Source: Streptomyces sp. Je 1-369 (GTDB taxonomy: Bacteria; Actinomycetota; Actinomycetes; Streptomycetales; Streptomycetaceae). Taken from it: DNA of 64,000 bases. The stretch covers positions 3,749,254 through 3,813,253 of the forward strand of contig NZ_CP101750.1 in assembly GCF_026810505.1 (NCBI RefSeq), written 5' to 3'. The translations under genes and the position numbers were made by a program. Below the pieces are notes generated by a model. It worked only from the letters and a program-made list of their open reading frames with translations. It ran no database searches and had not been told where the DNA came from. Of this stretch, positions 39,583 through 47,969 are shown piece after piece (the stretch's first letter is position 1; every line of letters starts with the position of its first letter).

Positions 39583-40530
39583 TCATGGGGCCGGCTCCGT
39601 CAGGGGGCGGGTCAGCGGGACCTCCGCCGTTACCGTGACCGCGTCCGGCACGAGGTCCGCCGGGGTCGGCATCGCGCTGCCGGGGAGCTGGGCCGCGGCC
39701 GCGCCGTGGGCCACGGCGGAGGCGAGGGCGCGGGGCCCGGAGCCGCCCGCGATCAGGAAACCGGCGAGGGAGGAGTCCCCGGCCCCCACATTGCTGCGGA
39801 CGGCGGCGACGGGGGCGCTCGCGAAGTACGTGCCTGACGCGTCGACCAGGAGCTGGCCGTCGGCGCCGAGGCTGGCGAGGACCGCGTGGGCGCCCGCCTT
39901 CCGCAGTTCCTCCGCGGCCTCGACCGCGTCGCCGACCGTGGCCAGGGGGCGGCCCACCGCTTCGGCGAGCTCTTCGACGTTGGGCTTGACGACGTCCGGG
40001 CGCTCGGCGAGTGCGGCGAGCAGCGCGGGTCCCGACGTGTCCAGGGCGATGCGCGCGCCGGCCGCGTGCGCCCGGGCCACGAGATCCGCGTACCAGGAGG
40101 GCTTCAGGCCGCGCGGCAGGCTCCCGCAGCAGGCGATCCAGTCGGCACCCTGCGACCGCTCGCCGACGGTGGCGAGCAGCAGTTCCCGCTCGGCGTCGGA
40201 GAGTTCGGGACCGGGCGCGTTGATCTTCGTGAGCGTGCCGTCGGGCTCCGCGACCGCGATGTTGGAACGCGTCTGCCCGGCCACCGTTACCGGGGCGGCC
40301 TCGATGCCCTGCTCGTCGAGGAGTCGGGCGACGAGCGCGCCGGGTGCTCCGCCGAGCGGCAGTACGGCGACGGTCCGCACGCCCGCCGCCGCGACGGCCC
40401 GCGAGACGTTGACGCCCTTGCCGCCGGGGTCCACGCGCTCGCCGGTGGCGCGGACGACTTCGCCGCGGTCGAGCGCGGGCACCTCGTAGGTGCGGTCGAG
40501 GGAGGGGTTGGGGGTGACGGTGAGGATCAT
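39583..40530 (-). CDS. fruK: 1-phosphofructokinase
   Basis: PfkB-family kinase turning fructose-1-phosphate into fructose-1,6-bisphosphate. The conserved start MILTVTPNPSLDRTYEV is at 40530, giving 315 aa. GGKGVNVSRAVAAAG and the C-terminal SNVGAGDSSLAGFL (anion hole and catalytic Asp) are intact. Upstream the frame is open through four 27-bp repeats to an ATG at 40638 that overlaps the fruR stop (ATGA). Translation may therefore begin there and add 36 residues (four variants of MSKEAAAPR). Which start is used is uncertain. Confidence 0.93.
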   Translation of the reverse strand: MILTVTPNPSLDRTYEVPALDRGEVVRATGERVDPGGKGVNVSRAVAAAGVRTVAVLPLGGAPGALVARLLDEQGIEAAPVTVAGQTRSNIAVAEPDGTLTKINAPGPELSDAERELLLATVGERSQGADWIACCGSLPRGLKPSWYADLVARAHAAGARIALDTSGPALLAALAERPDVVKPNVEELAEAVGRPLATVGDAVEAAEELRKAGAHAVLASLGADGQLLVDASGTYFASAPVAAVRSNVGAGDSSLAGFLIAGGSGPRALASAVAHGAAAAQLPGSAMPTPADLVPDAVTVTAEVPLTRPLTEPAP

Positions 40531-40638
40531 GCTCGTACCGGCTGCTTCCTTGCTCGTGCGCGGAGCGGCTGCTTCCTTGCTCATGCGCGGAGCGGCTGCT
40601 TCCTTGCTCATGCGCGGAGCGGCTGCTTCCTTGCTCAT
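40531..40638. repeat. 27-bp tandem repeat at fruR/fruK junction
   Basis: Four units: three identical and one diverged at the fruK end. Each of the first three begins with ATG and contains AAGGAAG. In frame with fruK they would encode the nonapeptide MSKEAAAPR. The array begins exactly at the ATGA overlap of fruR and fruK. Confidence 0.92.
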
Positions 40639-41396
40639 GCGCGTACTACTTCCGTGCCGCCGCGCTCGATCGTCGCGGCGTCGTCGTCGGTCAGGCCGGT
40701 GTCGGTGATCAGAAGGTCCACGTCGGCCAGGTCGCCGAAGCGCGCGAAGTGCTCCTGGCCGTGCTTGGCGGAGTCCGCGAGCAGCACGACCCGGCGGGCC
40801 GCCGCGATCGCCGCCCGCTTCACAGCTGCCTCGGCGAGGTCGGGGGTGGTGAGCCCGGCCTCGGCGGAGAAGCCGTTGGCGGCGAGGAAGAGGACGTCGG
40901 CGCGGATCTCGCCGTACGCCCGCAGGGCCCACGCGTCGACGGCCGCGCGCGTGCGCTGCCTGACCCGGCCGCCGATGAGGTGGAGCTGGACGCCGGGGTG
41001 GTCGGCGAGGCGGGCGGCCGTGGGCAGCCCGTGCGTGACGACGGTGAGCGTCGACTCCAGCGGGAGCGACGCCGCGAGCCGCGCGACGGTCGACCCTGCG
41101 TCGAGGATGACGCTGCCCTCGGCGGGCAGTTCGGTGAGCGCGGCGCGGGCGATGCGGTCCTTCTCGTCGGCGGCGGTGCCCTCGCGCTCGGCGAGGTCCG
41201 GCTCGAAGTCGAGGCGTCCGGCCGGTATGGCACCGCCGTGCACGCGGCGTACGAGTCCGGCCCGGTCGAGGGCCTTCAGGTCGCGCCGGATGGTCTCCGC
41301 CGTGACCTGGAACTCCTCGGCCAGCGACAGCACGTCGACGCGGCCGCCGTCGCGCGCGAGCCGCAGGATCTCCTGCTGCCGCTCCGGTGCGTACAT
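40635..41396 (-). CDS. fruR: DeoR-family regulator of the fructose operon
   Basis: 253-aa regulator. Winged HTH at residues 1-60 (MYAPERQQEILRLARDGGRVDVLSLAEEFQVTAETIRRDL with RRVHGGAI). The sugar-phosphate-binding DeoRC domain follows (VILDAGSTVARLAASL, NGFSAEAGLTTPDLAEAAVKRA). It most likely represses fruRKA until fructose-1-phosphate accumulates. ATG at 41396, because GGAGG is 9 nt upstream. An upstream in-frame start at 41417 is less likely. First gene of the operon. Confidence 0.92.
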   Translation of the reverse strand: MYAPERQQEILRLARDGGRVDVLSLAEEFQVTAETIRRDLKALDRAGLVRRVHGGAIPAGRLDFEPDLAEREGTAADEKDRIARAALTELPAEGSVILDAGSTVARLAASLPLESTLTVVTHGLPTAARLADHPGVQLHLIGGRVRQRTRAAVDAWALRAYGEIRADVLFLAANGFSAEAGLTTPDLAEAAVKRAAIAAARRVVLLADSAKHGQEHFARFGDLADVDLLITDTGLTDDDAATIERGGTEVVRA

Positions 41397-41441
41397 GTCC
41401 GTTTGCCTCCGCCGCATGCCCGAGCTTGTGGTTTCACTCGC

Positions 41442-41470
41442 AGAGTACGGTTAGGTTGCCGGAAAGTAAA
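41442..41470 (-). promoter_or_regulatory. fru operon promoter
   Basis: On the minus strand TTTACT (41465-41470) and TACTCT (41442-41447) with a 17-nt spacer, 46 nt before the fruR ATG. GTGAAACCAC just downstream is a possible DeoR half-site. Confidence 0.55.
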
Positions 41471-41620
41471 CAGGTTCGGGCTCTACTCGGACACAAACGG
41501 ACTTCGGCCCCGAGGTGACGCTCCTTCGGACCTACGACTCCATGGACCTATGTCACTTTTGGGACCTGCGCCGCCTTTGGGACCTGCGCCGCTTTTTGGG
41601 CCACCGCCGCCCAGCTGGGC

Positions 41621-42307
41621 CTACGGCCAGGGAAACGTGTCCAGCGCCGCCAGGCAGCGCTCCGCGAGCGCGGCCGGACCCGCACCCGCGGCCGTACCGC
41701 TCCCCTCGGGGGCGTCCTCCGCCGCCCAGCTCTCCACCCCCACCCGCACCGCCGCGCTCGCCACCGCCGCCGCGAGCCGCAGGTCGAGGGAGTGCGCGGC
41801 ATCCGCGCGCTCCCCCAGCACCGTGCGCTCCCCCAGCACCGCCCGCTCCCCGAGTACCGCCCGCTCCCCCAGCACCGCCAGCAACACCTGCTCCGACGCA
41901 TGGCACGCGTCCGCCCACACCGCCCGCAGCGCCGGACTCTCCACCGACATGCGCAGCAACGACCGCACCCAGCCCAGGGACTCCACCGCCCCGGCGGTGT
42001 CGGCCCCGAGCGCCTCCCTGACCGCATGCCGCAGCGCGTCCGGAACCGACAGCTCCGCCGGGGCCCCGCGTACCGCCTCCGCCCACTGCTGCGCGCCCGC
42101 CGCGAAGAGCGGCGCGACGGACTCCTCCTTGGTCGGGAAGTAGCGGTAGAACGTGCGCGGCGCGACGCCCGCCGCCCGCGCGATGTCCTCGGCGCGGGTG
42201 GCCCGCAGCCCGTCCGCCACGAAGAGCGCCGCCGCGGTACGGGCGATGTCCAGGCGGGTCTCGTTCTTGCGTCGCTCCGTGAGCGAAACGGGAGGCATGT
42301 CAGGCAT
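41621..42307 (-). CDS. TetR-family regulator with hexapeptide repeat
   Basis: 228-aa repressor. HTH at residues about 14-60 (RLDIARTAAALFVADGLRATRAEDIARAAGVAPRTFYRYFPTKEES). The ligand domain is interrupted near residue 145 by four copies of a VLGERA-type hexapeptide from an 18-bp DNA repeat, so that loop probably varies between strains. It diverges from a solute-binding-protein gene with the dyad CTGCC-TATAT-GGCAG between. The same core also sits before the MFS gene at 45464, suggesting a two-target regulon. The ATG used keeps the first Met of the frame (42307). A second Met is 3 codons in. Confidence 0.87.
   Translation of the reverse strand: MPDMPPVSLTERRKNETRLDIARTAAALFVADGLRATRAEDIARAAGVAPRTFYRYFPTKEESVAPLFAAGAQQWAEAVRGAPAELSVPDALRHAVREALGADTAGAVESLGWVRSLLRMSVESPALRAVWADACHASEQVLLAVLGERAVLGERAVLGERTVLGERADAAHSLDLRLAAAVASAAVRVGVESWAAEDAPEGSGTAAGAGPAALAERCLAALDTFPWP
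41809..41880. repeat. 18-bp tandem repeat inside TetR gene
   Basis: Four units close to GCTCCCCCAGCACCGCCC, in frame. Confidence 0.88.
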
Positions 42308-42383
42308 GCCAGGCAGGTTATGCCAAGCCCCGAGGAGCCCTCCGGTGCCACTGAAGCCTTTACCGCGACCTCACCGACACCTA

Positions 42384-42398
42384 CTGCCTATATGGCAG
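42384..42398. promoter_or_regulatory. operator dyad CTGCC-TATAT-GGCAG
   Basis: Perfect 5-bp arms around TATAT, in the divergent region between the TetR gene and the solute-binding-protein gene. The 11-bp core GCCTATATGGC occurs again upstream of the MFS gene. Confidence 0.6.
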
Positions 42399-42456
42399 AA
42401 TCTGCCACCGTCGGATGCGGGACAGACACGGAACAGACAAAGGGTGGCAAGCAGCG

Positions 42457-43755
42457 GTGCGTCGTCGGCGGTTCCTTCTCCACACGGCCGGTCTCACCGG
42501 CGCCACCACTCTCGGCGCCACCGCGCTCGGCGCCACCGCGCTCGGCGCCACCGCGCTCGGCGCCGCCGGCCTCAGCGCCTGTTCCGCGGAGACCGACACC
42601 TCGCTCAAGCTCCTCGTGGCCAGCTACGACAAGAGCGTGGGCTCCTCCATCGGCGACCAGTGGGGCAGCCTCATCGGCGCCTTCAAGAAGGCCCACCCCG
42701 GCATCGACGTCGACCTCGAACGCGTCCCCTTCGCCAAGCTCGACCAGACCCTGGCCCGGCGCGTGCGGGACGGTGACGCCCCCGACATCGCCCAGTCGAA
42801 CCTCTTCGCGCCCTACGCCGATGACGGCAAGCTGTACGGCGCGTCCGACCTCTTCGACGTGCGTACCGAGGGCGACTTCATCCGCTCCTACGCCGAGGCG
42901 GGCATGGTCGACCGCGTCCAGTACGGGCTGCCCTTCCTGGCCAGCACCCCGCGGCTCTTCTACAACAAGGCGCTGTTCAAGCAGGCCCGCGTCAAGGCGC
43001 CCCGCTCCTGGGCCGAACTGCGCGACGCGGCCGTGGCGTTGCAGGGGATCGGCGTGCCCACCCCGTACGGGCTTCAACTCGGCCCCGAGGCCGCCGAGGA
43101 CGAGGTGCTGGCCTGGCTGCTCGCGGACGGCGGCGGCTACGCGGGCCTCACCGGCTACGACTTCGCCAACCCCAGCAACATCGACACCCTCACCTGGCTG
43201 CGCGACAACCTCGTCACGCGCGGCCTCGCGGGCGCCGATCCGAAGTCGCTGACGAGGACGGACGCGTACGCCCAGTTCCTGCGCGGCAAGATCGGCATGC
43301 TGATCGCGCACCCGGTCCTGATGGGCGCCGCCGACCAGGCCAAGTTCCCCTACGCGCACGCCCCGTTCCCCCAGAAGCTGGGCGGCGCCGCGCCGCCCGT
43401 GGGGCTCAACGACTGGCTGATGGCGTTCAAGCAGAACGGGCGGCGCGAGCAGTGCGGCACGTTCCTGAGCTACCTGTACGGGCGCAAGTCCGCCCTCGCG
43501 TACGGCGGGAGCCAGTCCGCCCTGCCCGTGACGAGCTCCGCGTCCGACGCCCTGCGCAAGGACCCGAAGCAGCGCCCTATGTGGGACTTCATCGACCAGA
43601 TGCCGCAGGCGCAGTTCCAGCCGACGAACCTCGGGTCGTGGCCCGAGGTGCGGAGCGCGGTACGGCGGCACGTCGGCGAGGCGGTGGTGAAGGGCGGCAG
43701 CCCCAAGGAGGTTCTGGAGGCGCTGGACGCGGCGGCGGCCCAGGCGGAGCTCTGA
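42457..43755 (+). CDS. ABC extracellular solute-binding lipoprotein
   Basis: Family-1-like (sugar) binding protein of 432 aa. The signal peptide is RRRRFLLHTAGLTG ... with lipobox LSAC (Cys42). The mature domain shows LKLLVASYDKSVGSSIGDQWGSLIGAFKKAHPGIDVDLERVPFAKLDQTLARRVRDGDAPDIAQ, typical of cluster B proteins. The signal's hydrophobic core is built from a 15-bp repeat (ALGAT). No permease or ATPase gene adjoins, so it is an orphan that must share a transporter. GTG at 42457 with AAAGGGTGG upstream. Controlled probably by the divergent TetR protein. Confidence 0.85.
   Translation: MRRRRFLLHTAGLTGATTLGATALGATALGATALGAAGLSACSAETDTSLKLLVASYDKSVGSSIGDQWGSLIGAFKKAHPGIDVDLERVPFAKLDQTLARRVRDGDAPDIAQSNLFAPYADDGKLYGASDLFDVRTEGDFIRSYAEAGMVDRVQYGLPFLASTPRLFYNKALFKQARVKAPRSWAELRDAAVALQGIGVPTPYGLQLGPEAAEDEVLAWLLADGGGYAGLTGYDFANPSNIDTLTWLRDNLVTRGLAGADPKSLTRTDAYAQFLRGKIGMLIAHPVLMGAADQAKFPYAHAPFPQKLGGAAPPVGLNDWLMAFKQNGRREQCGTFLSYLYGRKSALAYGGSQSALPVTSSASDALRKDPKQRPMWDFIDQMPQAQFQPTNLGSWPEVRSAVRRHVGEAVVKGGSPKEVLEALDAAAAQAEL
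42511..42567. repeat. 15-bp tandem repeat in signal-peptide coding region
   Basis: Three to four units of CTCGGCGCCACCGCG encode the repeated LGATA in the hydrophobic core of the lipoprotein signal. Confidence 0.88.
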
Positions 43756-43928
43756 CGCTCCGCCAAGGGGCGGTTCGTATCCTCGCGACCCGCGACCCGC
43801 GACCCGCGAGCCGCGACCTGCGAGCCGCACGCCGCGACCTGCGGGCCCGTTGTGGCTGGTCGCGCAGTTCCCCGCGCCCCTTAAGGGCTACCCGGCGCGA
43901 GGAACTCCGTACGACCTACGACCACCCA

Positions 43929-45464
43929 TCACTGCGTCAGCGCAGGCTCCTTCTCCAGGGTGGTCGCGTCTGCCACGTCCTCGTCCCCGCCACCGGCCTC
44001 GATGTGCTGCTTCGGCTTCGCCGGCAGGGCGAACATCACCAGGAAGATGACGGCGAGCACGCCCGCCACCCACCACAGCGCGTTCTGGAACCCGTCCACG
44101 AACTCCGCCGGGAGCCGGTCCGGCCGGACGTGCTCGTCGATGACTCCGAAGAAGACGACCGACACGAGGCCGAGGCCGAGCGCCGTGCCCATCTGCTGCA
44201 CGGTGTTGATGAGCCCGGAGGCCGAACCCGCGTGCTCCTGCGGGACGTCCGAGAGGACTGCGTCCGTCAGCGGGGCCACGATGAGGCCCATGCCGATGCC
44301 CATCACGACCAGCGGGAGCGCCATCTGCCAGGGCGCGATGTCGGTCCCGTACCGCCCGGCCTCCCAGATGTAGATCAGGACGCCCGCGGCCATCGCGAGG
44401 GCGCCGGTCTGCAGCACCTTGCGGCCGAAGCGGGGCACGAGCTTCTGCACGGAGATACCGGCCGCCGCCGAGACGGCGATCGAGAACGGCACGCCCGTCA
44501 GACCGGCGCGCAGCGCGGTCCAGCCGAGGCCGATCTGCATGTAGAGCGTCCAGACCAGGAAGAAGATGCCCAGCGTGACACCGAAGACCGTCTGCACCGC
44601 GATGCCCGCGGCGAAGCTCTTCACCTTGAACAGCGACAGCTCGACGAGCGGCGAGCCGTCCTTCGCGGCCTTCCTCTTCTCGTACGCGATGAGTGCGCCG
44701 AAGACGACGAAGGACCCGGCCATCATCACGTAGCCCCATGTGGGCCAGGACAGCTCGCGCCCGCGGGTGAGCGGGTAGAGCAGCATCAGCAGACCCGCGG
44801 TGACCAGGACGACGCCGACGAGGTCCAGCTTGAGGGCGCGCGGCGCCTTGGACTCGCTGATGAACTTCCGGCCGAGGATGATGCCGACGATGCCGACCGG
44901 CAGGTTGATGAGGAAGATCGGACGCCATTCGAGGCCGAGGATGTTCCACTCGGTGAGCAGCGCGCCGAGCAGCGGCCCGGAGACCGCGCCGAGCCCGACG
45001 ATCATGCCGAAGAGGCCGAAGACCTTGCCGCGCTCGTGGGCCGGGAAGGTCGCGTGCACGATGGACAGCACCTGCGGCACCATCAGCGCGGCCATGCCTC
45101 CCTGGAGGATGCGCGACGCGACCAGCATCTCCGGGTTCGCCGCGAAACCGCAGAGCGCGGAGGCGATGGTGAACCCGGTGATGCCTATGAGGAAGATCCG
45201 CTTGCGGCCGTGGATGTCGCCGAGCCGCCCGCCGGTGACGAGGCCCGCGGCGAAGGCGAGCGAATACCCCGCGGTGATCCACTGGATCTGGCTGAACGAG
45301 GCGCCCGCATCGCGCTGGATGGACGGGATGGCGATGTTGACGATCGTGACGTCGACGAGGTCCATGAAGGCGGCGGTCATCACGATGGCCAGGGCGAACC
45401 AACGCCGCCGGTCGCCGGCGGCCGCCTGCGTCCCGGGAGCGGAGGTGGTGCTGGGTGAAGTCAT
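43929..45464 (-). CDS. MFS transporter, DHA2 (EmrB/QacA) type
   Basis: Drug/proton antiporter of 511 aa, about 14 helices. Typical parts are AFMDLVDVTIVNIAIPSIQRD in TM1 with the conserved Asp, GRLGDIHGRKRIFLIG after TM2, and WRPIFLINLPVGIVGIILG. The start ATG at 45464 has TAGCCT 6 nt upstream (leaderless). The operator core GCCTATATGGC overlaps the spacer of that promoter, ideal for repression. It diverges from a WYL-domain regulator and shares its operator core with the TetR/solute-binding-protein locus 3 kb away. Exported compound unknown. Confidence 0.9.
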   Translation of the reverse strand: MTSPSTTSAPGTQAAAGDRRRWFALAIVMTAAFMDLVDVTIVNIAIPSIQRDAGASFSQIQWITAGYSLAFAAGLVTGGRLGDIHGRKRIFLIGITGFTIASALCGFAANPEMLVASRILQGGMAALMVPQVLSIVHATFPAHERGKVFGLFGMIVGLGAVSGPLLGALLTEWNILGLEWRPIFLINLPVGIVGIILGRKFISESKAPRALKLDLVGVVLVTAGLLMLLYPLTRGRELSWPTWGYVMMAGSFVVFGALIAYEKRKAAKDGSPLVELSLFKVKSFAAGIAVQTVFGVTLGIFFLVWTLYMQIGLGWTALRAGLTGVPFSIAVSAAAGISVQKLVPRFGRKVLQTGALAMAAGVLIYIWEAGRYGTDIAPWQMALPLVVMGIGMGLIVAPLTDAVLSDVPQEHAGSASGLINTVQQMGTALGLGLVSVVFFGVIDEHVRPDRLPAEFVDGFQNALWWVAGVLAVIFLVMFALPAKPKQHIEAGGGDEDVADATTLEKEPALTQ

Positions 45465-45478
45465 GCCGCAAGGCTAGA

Positions 45479-45491
45479 GGCCATATAGGCC
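45479..45491. promoter_or_regulatory. operator-like GGCC-ATATA-GGCC upstream of MFS gene
   Basis: Its minus-strand form GGCCTATATGGCC contains the 11-bp core GCCTATATGGC found at 42386-42396. It lies between the expected -35 and the TAGCCT -10 box of the MFS gene. Confidence 0.55.
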
Positions 45492-45526
45492 AGTCTGTGT
45501 CCTAGTTCTCCGGCATCCTGGTCGAC

Positions 45527-46570
45527 ATGACGACGGATGCGGACGGCACGACGGGGACGGCGACGGGCAGGGACGTAGGCGCGGGCGCGGGCGCCCGCTC
45601 AAGCGCAGGTGCCGACACCCCCGCCCGGCTCTTTCAGCTTCTCTCTCTCCTTCAGACGCCCCGCGAGTGGCCGGGTGCCGAGCTTTCCGAGCGGCTCGGG
45701 GTCAGCAGGCGCACCGTGCGGCGCGACATCGACCGGCTGCGGGACCTCGGCTATCCGGTGCGGGCCAGCCAGGGAGCGGCCGGCGGCTACCGTCTGGTCG
45801 CGGGCAAGGCCATGCCGCCGCTGGTCCTCGACGACGAGGAGGCCGTGGCCATCGCGGTCGGGCTGCGGGCCGGGGCGGGGCACGCGGTGGAGGGCGTGGA
45901 AGAGGCGTCGGTGCGGGCGCTCGCCAAGCTGGAGCAGGTGCTTCCGGGGCGGCTGCGGCACCGGGTATCCGCGTTGCAGATCGCGACGACGCCGCTGACC
46001 AGCGGGGACGGGGCGAGCATCGCGCCGGAGACGCTGACGGTGATGGCGTCGGCCGCGGCCGGGCACGAGCGGCTGCGGTTCGCCTACCGCGCGGGGGACG
46101 GCACGGAGTCCCGACGGCTCACGGAGCCGTACCGGCTGGTGTCGACGGGGCGCCGCTGGTACCTCGTGGCGTACGACATCGACCGCGAGGACTGGCGGAC
46201 CTTCCGGGTGGACCGGGTGTCCGAGCCGTTCGCGACGGGCGCGCGGTTCGTACCGCGGGAGCTGCCCCGCGGGGACGCGGCGACGTTCATCCGCGAGTCG
46301 ATGTGGCGCGGGGGTCAGCGCTCGTACGAACTCGACGTCACGTTCGCGGCACCCGCGGCGTTCGTCACCGCGAGGCTGCCCTCGGCGCTGGGTCCCGTGC
46401 AGCCCGTGGACGAGCAGAGCTGCCGTCTGCGCTGCGAGAGCTCGGACTCCGTCGAGTGGCTCGCGGTGCGCCTGGCGGTCTTGGACTGCGAGTTCAGGGT
46501 GCGGGGTCCGCAGGAGCTGGTGGAGTGCGTGGGGGAGATGGGGGCGCGCCTGAACCGGTCGGTCAGCTGA
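45527..46570 (+). CDS. WYL-domain transcriptional regulator
   Basis: 347-aa regulator. The first 30 residues are Thr/Ala/Gly-rich. HTH_11-type DNA-binding at about 32-85 (RLFQLLSLLQTPREWPGAELSERLGVSRRTVRRDIDRLRDLGYPVRASQGAAGGYRL). The WYL domain is in the second half (RRWYLVAYDIDREDWRTFRVDRVSEP) with a C-terminal WCX extension. Divergent from the MFS gene, which it may control together with or instead of the TetR protein. The stop lies inside the first unit of a tandem repeat array, so the C-terminus may have been altered by repeat expansion. Confidence 0.88.
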   Translation: MTTDADGTTGTATGRDVGAGAGARSSAGADTPARLFQLLSLLQTPREWPGAELSERLGVSRRTVRRDIDRLRDLGYPVRASQGAAGGYRLVAGKAMPPLVLDDEEAVAIAVGLRAGAGHAVEGVEEASVRALAKLEQVLPGRLRHRVSALQIATTPLTSGDGASIAPETLTVMASAAAGHERLRFAYRAGDGTESRRLTEPYRLVSTGRRWYLVAYDIDREDWRTFRVDRVSEPFATGARFVPRELPRGDAATFIRESMWRGGQRSYELDVTFAAPAAFVTARLPSALGPVQPVDEQSCRLRCESSDSVEWLAVRLAVLDCEFRVRGPQELVECVGEMGARLNRSVS

Positions 46571-46705
46571 TCTGAACCGGCCCGGTTCCGGTCGGCTGAT
46601 CTGAACCGGCCCGGTTCCGGTCGGCTGATCTGAACCGGCCCGGTTCCGGTCGGCTGATCTGAACCGGCCCGGTTCCGGTCGGCTGATCTGAACCGGCCCG
46701 GTGAA
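46561..46705. repeat. 29-bp tandem repeat array between convergent genes
   Basis: Five units of 29 bp, each containing the palindrome GAACCGG-C-CCGGTTC. It begins at the WYL-gene stop and ends 145 bp before the hrdD stop. The array can form a row of hairpins and may serve as a terminator for both genes. A further degenerate GATCCAATCC repeat follows to 46755. Confidence 0.93.
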
Positions 46706-46850
46706 CCGGTCGGTCAGCTGATCCGACCCGATCCAATCCGATCCAATCCGACCCGAGACCGAACCAGGAACCACACGGCCCCCCGGCGCCGGGGAAGAGC
46801 ACCGGGCCCGGACGAGTGATCCGCCCAAGGCCGGCCGCCCAGGCCACCGC

Positions 46851-47849
46851 CTAGGCCGCCGCGTCGAAGCCCGTGTCCCGTGCCAGCTTCTTCAGCTCCA
46901 GCAGCGCGTGCTTCTCTATCTGGCGGATCCGCTCACGCGTGAGCCCGTGCTCCTTGCCGACCTCGGTCAGCGTGCGCTCGCGGCCGTCGTCTATCCCGTA
47001 CCGCATCTTGATGATGGAGGCCGTGCGCTGGTCCAGGCGGCCGAGCAGGCCGTCCAACTCCTCGCTGCGGAGCAGCGAGAGGACGGACTGCTCGGGCGAG
47101 ACGGCGGACGTGTCCTCCAGGAGGTCGCCGAACTGCGTGTCGCCCTCGTCGTCCACGCCCATGTTCAGCGAGACGGGGTCGCGCGCCCAGTCCAGGACGT
47201 CCGTGACGCGCTCGGGCGTCGAGGACAGCTCCGCGGCGATCTCCGCGTGCTCCGGGTCGCGGCCGTTCTCACGGTTGAACTCGCGCTGCACGCGGCGGAT
47301 TCGGCCCAGCTCCTCCACCAGGTGGACGGGGAGGCGGATGGTGCGGGACTGGTCGGCTATGGAGCGGGTGATGGCCTGGCGGATCCACCACGTGGCGTAC
47401 GTGGAGAACTTGAAGCCCTTCGCGTAGTCGAACTTCTCGACCGCGCGGACCAGGCCCGCGTTGCCCTCCTGGATCAGGTCGAGGAGGGGGAGGCCGCTGC
47501 GCGGATAGCGGCGGGCCACGGCGACGACCAGGCGGAGGTTCGACCGGATGAAGACGTCCTTGGCGCGCTCACCGTCGGCGACGAGGGCTTCGAGTTCCTC
47601 GCGGACCGCGGTGACCTTGCTGTCCTCGACCTCTCCGTCCAGGATCTTCTGGGCATAGACACCCGCCTCGATGACCTGGGAGAGTTCCACTTCCTTGGCG
47701 GCGTCCAGCAGCGGCGTACGCGCGATCTCGTCGAGGTACATGCCGACCAGGTCGCGGTCGGCGATCTCCCCGCCTACGGCGCGAACACTGCGTGCCGCGT
47801 CGGTGTCGCCGGAGGCGGACTTGCGACGGGCGACGGCACGGGTTGCCAT
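46851..47849 (-). CDS. hrdD: RNA polymerase sigma factor HrdD
   Basis: Sigma-70 group 2 factor of 332 aa, the length of streptomycete HrdD. It starts MATRAVARRKSASG and contains region 1.2 (DLVGMYLDEIARTPLLDAAKEVELSQ), region 2 (FIRSNLRLVVAVARRY ... LLDLIQEGNAGLVRAVEKFDYAKGFKFSTYATWWIRQAI), region 3 and region 4.2 (TLTEVGKEHGLTRERIRQIEKHALLELKKL). It recognises principal-type promoters and is dispensable in S. coelicolor. ATG at 47849 with AGGGAG upstream. A sigma-R promoter match lies upstream, tying it to thiol stress. Confidence 0.95.
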   Translation of the reverse strand: MATRAVARRKSASGDTDAARSVRAVGGEIADRDLVGMYLDEIARTPLLDAAKEVELSQVIEAGVYAQKILDGEVEDSKVTAVREELEALVADGERAKDVFIRSNLRLVVAVARRYPRSGLPLLDLIQEGNAGLVRAVEKFDYAKGFKFSTYATWWIRQAITRSIADQSRTIRLPVHLVEELGRIRRVQREFNRENGRDPEHAEIAAELSSTPERVTDVLDWARDPVSLNMGVDDEGDTQFGDLLEDTSAVSPEQSVLSLLRSEELDGLLGRLDQRTASIIKMRYGIDDGRERTLTEVGKEHGLTRERIRQIEKHALLELKKLARDTGFDAAA

Positions 47850-47943
47850 GCGTGCTCCCTTGCGATGGTTGTCCTGGTCGGCCCATTCGTGGGGCCTCTG
47901 TGGTGGATGGCACACCCTCGGGTGCCCTGCATCCGTTGGAAAC

Positions 47944-47969
47944 AACGACTGGAATCCGGACAGAATTCC
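47944..47969 (-). promoter_or_regulatory. sigma-R-type promoter of hrdD
   Basis: GGAAT-N18-GTT on the minus strand, exactly the sigma-R consensus spacing, about 95 nt upstream of the hrdD ATG. A sigma-R-dependent hrdD promoter is established in S. coelicolor. Confidence 0.8.

Noticed and set aside
46561..46705. CRISPR-like array
   Set aside because: Units are directly adjacent with no variable spacers and no cas genes are nearby. It is a simple tandem repeat.
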